A stretch of DNA of 64,000 nt from NCBI GenBank assembly GCA_035048815.1, contig JAUCBN010000021.1:3689501-3753500 (forward strand), written 5' to 3'. The notes below the pieces were generated by a model, which did not search any database, was not told the DNA's origin, and saw nothing but the letters and a program-made list of their open reading frames with translations. The DNA is from Abelmoschus esculentus. Its lineage: Eukaryota; Streptophyta; Magnoliopsida; Malvales; Malvaceae. A program made the position numbers and the translations under genes. Below, one piece after another: positions 59,147-64,000 of the stretch (positions within the stretch are counted from its first letter, which is position 1; every line of letters starts with the position of its first letter).

Positions 59147-60332
59147 TCAGTTCCTGCATTTCATCACATGCCATTTCAACTGCTTCACATCTGACTGTTT
59201 CAATGGCTTCAGCATGAACATCTGAGCACCTTCCTCCAAGCACCTGGTTTAGTTTGTCACATAAAAAATAACATCAAACATTACCACTTGCATTCGAATC
59301 CGACTTTTCGAACACGAAGATACCGCACCGTAATTGAATCAAATGTTCAAAAACTTACTGACTGATCCGAGTCGGAATGTTCTCGGACGACATGATCACG
59401 ACAGGAACTTCCTTGAGAACAGATGATTCCTGGTTTTAACTCAAAATGGTGAGAATTAAAGCATGATTAAGAAAAAGGGTACTTAAAAAAGTTACTAATT
59501 GGTAATTTTGAGTAGTGAAATCTTATGTTTACCTTAATTTTCTTAAGTAGTTCATACCCTGTCATGCCTGGCATGCAGTAATCTGTTATGATCAGGTTCA
59601 CCTTAGAAACCTGTAAAAAAACAGACATAAAACATAATATTCATGAATTTTCGTTTTACGATTCATGTTTAAAGTCCGTGTTTTTAAATTTTTCGAAACT
59701 TCTAAAAAAATGAATTTCACGTGAACTTACAGTGCCTTCCAGTGTCTCATTTCCCAGCCCCAGATAATCCAAAGCCCTCAGAGCATTTTCTGCTGTAGTT
59801 ACTGCAAGAAAGCACAAGAAATCAAGGATGGATGGAGGGGTCATGGTCGGAAATTGCGGTTAAGGTCTCGTTTTCGGTCACGATATTTTATTTTACAATC
59901 ATATAGATAATAATAGAACTATGATTACTGTATATCGTTATTTTTCATAATAACAACTTCAAACTGTGTATACCTTTATATCATGGCCGATATCATACTC
60001 ATGGTAACCTAATTTTAAATTTTATTATAGTTTAGATATTTTATTATTTATTAATAATTTAATTTTATATTTTTTATATTTTAAATTAGTTTATACATCT
60101 TACATAAAATCATGCTTTGTTCTTACTAAGTTGGCTTTTTTAAAAATATATATATAAAAATGAAGGATTTTAAAACAAATTTACCTTTGCAGGAGGAGTT
60201 CTTGAGTAATTTCTCCACCAGCTTTCTGTCAATGAGGTTATCATCCACAGCTAAGACATGAGGTTCATCTCCAAGCTCCACCGCCGTGTCCTCGGAGGAG
60301 TCACCGCTACCGCCACCACCGCCGTCGCCCAT
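59147..60332 (-). CDS. Type-A response regulator, ARR16/ARR17-like
   Basis: Five exons on the minus strand: 60332-60185, 59801-59731, 59610-59533, 59429-59359, 59243-59147. All junctions are GT-AG with matching phases, giving 154 residues. A Gly/Asp-rich head (1-24) precedes one receiver domain and a very short tail, the layout of ARR16/17. Receiver residues are intact: Asp30-Asp31 acidic pocket (VLAVDDNLIDRKLVEKLLK), phosphoacceptor Asp83 (IITDYCMPGMTG), Ser113 and Lys135 (MFMLKPLK). Type-A regulators are cytokinin-induced proteins that accept phosphate from histidine phosphotransfer proteins and damp the cytokinin response. They have no DNA-binding domain. The start ATG at 60332 is the first one; the frame upstream has no ATG. 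ARR17 relatives act in sex determination in poplar and willow, but nothing here shows such a role. Confidence 0.93.
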
Positions 60333-63103
60333 GTTTAGCTGTAATCTGATGAAAAACAAGACAATAGTACAGCCCCACCACTTAACAAAAACTAGAAGAG
60401 ATGCATGTAAGTAATGAGAGCTTACATTTATAGAAGAAAAGTGTGTTTGGAGGGAGAGAAAGTTGAATTTTCTTTTTTGGAAAACCCAAAAGCAGAGATC
60501 ACAAATATTTGATGATCTTTTTTGGGGTTATCTTTGATTTGATTTCCAGACAGAAAATGAGAAAATACTTGGTATTTTAAAGTATATGGGGAAGGAGCTG
60601 GCAATATCTAATCTGACATAACAGAATCTGCCATGGACAGGTTTGCAGAATAATAAAGAAAATCTTATTTTGTTTGTTTCCTTTCCATTATTTTCCTGGA
60701 AACATGTTCTTGTAAGAAAAAAACAGAATCGTTTTTTCTATGTTGTAAGGCTGGTTGTACGGATCAATCCAGATCTTTGGTCCGAAATAAACAAAATCAA
60801 TATATGTTTTTGTTTTCCATTTTTCTCTGTCGTGGCCCATCGTGATACAAGGAAGGAGATGATCGACGTAGAATTGTTAGTAATATCTAGATTCTATAAA
60901 TATTAAGATTCAAATATATATAAAATGAGAAATAAATAAATATTTTTAATCATTTGATTAATTAAAGATCTCATTATTCATTAACAATTAGTTGATACGA
61001 CGGGATGAAACGCATGTGCGAATCTCGGTGTTACAAGATGAAATTATTTTTAAAAATATAAAATTTTAATTATATTTTTAATAATTTCGATATAAGAGAA
61101 AAGGAAGGAAAATTTGTTCTCTAGAGATTATTGACCTAATTAAATTTTTTAAGAATATACGAGATTTAATGGATATTTTAATAATTTTGTAGAGTTTAAT
61201 TGAAAATAAATATTTAAGACCGATGGATATTTATAACAAATTTAAGAATTTGAGGGGTCTTATTAAAATTACTAAAAAAATAAGGGGTTTGATTTAAATA
61301 TCTCCAAACCTCAGAGTGTTATACTCTTTGAAATTCGACTCTGATTAACCGTAGATCTCTTAAGTAATATCAAAGTTTTAAATATTAATATTGTGAAAAA
61401 AAAATAAAATATCGTCTCATATAAATTTTTAAAGAAAATCTATATAAATTAGTTAATAAATAAATTCGATATTTATAATTAATGTCCACATTTTATAAAT
61501 TAATCTAAGACATGAAGTCATCCATGTAAATAATATTAATATGTGTAATGGAAATTATATGAATCCAAGATATGGATTTAAAAAAATATTTTTCTGTTTC
61601 TCTCAATCAAACTTTGATATTGCATACTAAAAATAAATTTGTTAGAAATCTGAGTTGATTTGGATAAATATTTTATAATCTTAATTACTACTATTTTATT
61701 AGAATAAATATGTATTGCTTTAAATAATTTTAAATAATGATTATATTTTTTTAATCCGATGTGTGAACCTAGGAAAAATATTTTTTATCGATTTATTGAT
61801 ATTTTACCTTTTAAATAAGATTCACATGGAGGAAGATTAATCTTAATAAGAAAAGATTTTTGGTTGTCTTTGTAATTTTTTAAGGTTATATTCTGATTAT
61901 GTGAAACTGACTCACATCTCATGTTTAGTTTTAGTGAATGAATAATTTTTTTAATAATTTTTTTTTTTTATTATTTTGTATGTAGAAAACTTGAACTCAA
62001 GACTTAGTTAAATAATATCAAATTGTCATTTGGACTAGAGGTGACAAACGAGTTGCTCGTCATTTCAGTTTAGATCATTTCGGATCTGATTATATTCGGT
62101 TTAAATTTGATTTGGGTTAAATCAGTTGGCTTTCGGTTCGGTTAATATTAGATTGTTTATTTTTTACTCTATTTTTTTCACGTCGAGTTAATATGAGATC
62201 TACTGATTTCAGTCGATTTTTAGGCCGAATTAAGTTTTTACGTCTTATATATGATTTTATATAACATTTATACTTGGCTTTGGGTGAATTGTATTCACAT
62301 CTCATCTTTCTTTCGTTATTTTAATATTTTTATTTTGAGTTATTTTAAATTGGGGTTACTATCGATTCAAGTAAAATCGATTTGAATATATTCAGTTAAG
62401 TTGAAATTCAATTTGGGTCCATTTTTTATTCAACTTAAACTCAAATCAATTTCAATTTGATTTATTTCGAATTTCAAATCAAGTTTGGGTCACCATATTC
62501 AAATCAATTTCGAACATTGATTTGAATAAATCAATTTAAACCTCGGATCAAATTCACCGAATATAATTCTTATTGAGCAAACTTAAAGGTCCCATCTTTC
62601 ACAAGTTAAGAGATTATTTGTTAGTGTGTCCAACCGTCCAAATCTTAGATGTCAAAAGATAAAACTTTTAAAATCAAAGGAATTTCAATCATCGAATGAT
62701 CGAAACAAAGAATGTCGAGATTAATATCAGGTCGAATCAAATATCGGATGATCGAAAACAAAGAAGAAAGTTACTTACCAGGAAGAAACATACCTACATT
62801 GTAATACATTCACAAACAAGATGAACAATATCAAGATTTCAACCTAGTTAAGAAACTTCTTTTTTAATTTTCTAGATTACCAGGATTGCATTAAAAGCAG
62901 AAGCAACAAAATCTTTTCATACAGATCACAAGAAACATCAAACTGGTTTCTAACAATTCAGGGAGAGAGCAAAAACAATGAAATGGTGTATAAGGTCTCT
63001 TCCTGTTCCAGCAGCAAGCAGTACCTGACTGTTGAGAACCGACACTGGAACCACGAAACAGTAACCTGTATTTTGTCGGGCATCGAGGGTTCGATTTTGA
63101 TCT
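60333..63103. other. Intergenic DNA: promoter of the response regulator, AT-rich DNA, possible old element, 3' UTR of the last gene
   Basis: 60333-60600 is the likely leader and promoter of the response regulator (minus strand). 62035-62570 contains mirrored TCGGTT/AACCGA and CAAATCGATTTGAAT-type words starting at GGTGACAAACGAGTTGCTCG and may be a decayed inverted-repeat element related to families F/G. From about 62790 to 63103 composition changes and probably is 3' UTR of the right-hand gene. No further gene seen. Confidence 0.4.
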
Positions 63104-64000
63104 TCATTTGATGCTAGCTTTAGGAATGGATGATGTGCATGGCCCAGCAGAGGTCATAAATGGAATACCCTTAAATGTGGCCACGCCTTTCTCATCAGTG
63201 AAAAGATTCTGCACCAAAGAGAAACAATCAAAACCTGAAGCCACATGGTTTAGGGAAGCATAAGAACACTAGAACGGTGATAGAAACCCAGTTTCATAGA
63301 ATCAAACATCCAGATAGTCATAAAAATAGTTGCATATCATCTGCCATTTCCATAATCTTGTAGAAAATGAAATGTATACGCACCCGAGTTATTTTCTCCA
63401 ACTGCTTGAAGAATAACAATCTTCTGGCTTTCCATCAATCCTGCTTGAAGAATAACAATCTTTTTAATGTGATAGTGATGATACCAGGAGAAAAACTTAT
63501 CCCAAACCGAAGTACGAGCAAAAGGGAAACAGGGAAGATGAGAGAAACAAGCGGTTATAATTGGAACTGAGCCCTTTTCGAGAAGGCCTAGATTTATGTA
63601 AGGCTTTAGTTTGAGTAGGGTAATTCATTTTAGACACTTTTCTCTTAAGCATAATCCGGGAAAAACCTTTTGCAAGGTGTGTGGTTAAGATGATGTTTGT
63701 AACCCTAAACGTAACTGCCCCCTGATCAATAGCTGAGCACGGACTGATAAAAAAACTAAGCCGGCTCAAGCAGAAAATGTCTATTAATTGCAAGTTGCAA
63801 CCCATATTTCATGCAATCCCAGATAATCTCACAAAAGCAAGGCTGTGAGATGATTGTGCAATGAATATTTGCATTTTTAAGTCACTCGGAACATGCTTAC
63901 CCCGAAAATGAAACACGCTCGCCTGGTTTAACTCCTTCAGGGGGCAATAAAGGCTCTACAACCGAATGATCTTCATTAGAAGCACAGAGCACCTGAAAAG
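63104..64000 (-). pseudogene. tRNA-binding (EMAPII/Arc1p-like) domain protein, 3' part, apparently frameshifted
   Basis: Three exons of the C-terminus are inside the window (minus strand): 63992-63901, 63440-63384 and 63208-63104; the rest lies to the right. The first reads VLCASNEDHSVVEPLLPPEG and on to GERVSFSG. The last reads NLFTDEKGVATFKGIPFMTS and ends at TGA (63104). This is the OB-fold tRNA-binding domain found in plant Arc1p/AIMP1-like proteins and at the end of methionyl-tRNA synthetases, which helps hand tRNA to synthetases. The middle exon begins correctly (G-I-D-G-K-P-E-D) and ends correctly (K-Q-L-E-K-I-T), but its centre is 14 bases where phase and family length call for 21, so the two halves are in different frames and a stop follows. 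A 22-bp repeat overlaps the damage. I call it a probable pseudogene; a sequencing or assembly error is possible. Confidence 0.7.
63402..63462. repeat. 22-bp direct repeat across the damaged exon boundary
   Basis: The 22 bases at 63402-63423 recur exactly at 63441-63462. In gene orientation the first copy ends at the splice acceptor (AAGCAG) of the penultimate exon and the second replaces the centre of that exon. Confidence 0.95.

Noticed and set aside
1..64000. Organellar insertions, rRNA genes, viral genes or toxin genes
   Set aside because: I looked for plastid, mitochondrial and rRNA-like stretches and for virus-type coding regions other than the plant retrotransposon relics and recognised none.

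Overview
The window is nuclear DNA of a flowering plant, most likely a eudicot. It is AT-rich, the genes have GT-AG introns and plant-specific families (WEB/DUF827, CYP71-type P450, AZG purine permease, type-A response regulator), and dispersed transposon relics fill much of the space between them. The repeat families and wording of the proteins remind me of cotton (Gossypium, Malvaceae), but that is an impression from memory and was not tested. I found no bacterial, phage or CRISPR content.

Layout. 0.5-11.0 kb is one old LTR retrotransposon (Ty3/gypsy, Athila/Tat-like) with both LTRs, a near-matching 5-bp target duplication, a decayed gag-protease region, no reverse transcriptase or integrase, and a separate 4-kb insertion nested in it that carries three 694-bp tandem units. 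11-22.4 kb is AT-rich repeat ground: degenerate LTR-like DNA, short inverted-repeat elements (one with another element nested inside it) and a SINE with a 15-bp target duplication. 22.4-24.3 kb holds a WEB-family coiled-coil gene (+). 26.3-28.5 kb holds a two-exon cytochrome P450 (-) with a transposon in its intron. 28.5-40.6 kb is gene-poor and contains inverted-repeat elements and a dead LINE. 40.7-42.4 kb is a single-exon AZG1-type purine permease (+). 43-48 kb is again element-rich. 49.2-54.5 kb is a 13-exon membrane transporter of the bacterial-type nucleotide transporter family (-), reconstructed here exon by exon with all phases matching. A tRNA-Leu(UAG) follows at 56.2 kb, then three more inverted-repeat elements, a five-exon type-A response regulator of the ARR16/17 type (59.1-60.3 kb, -), and the 3' end of a tRNA-binding (EMAPII/Arc1p-like) gene at the right edge (-), whose penultimate exon appears to be frameshifted.

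The genes do not form a pathway or operon; each is an independent plant transcription unit. Two touch cytokinin biology in a loose sense (the type-A response regulator, and the AZG permease, whose Arabidopsis relatives move purines and have been linked to cytokinin transport). They lie 17 kb apart and I draw no functional link.

I did not find a convincing new biological system. The most unusual items are the broken tRNA-binding-domain exon with its 22-bp repeat, the nested tandem-repeat element, the large hairpin at 58.2-58.5 kb, and the set of short inverted-repeat families whose copies and target duplications can be read directly here.
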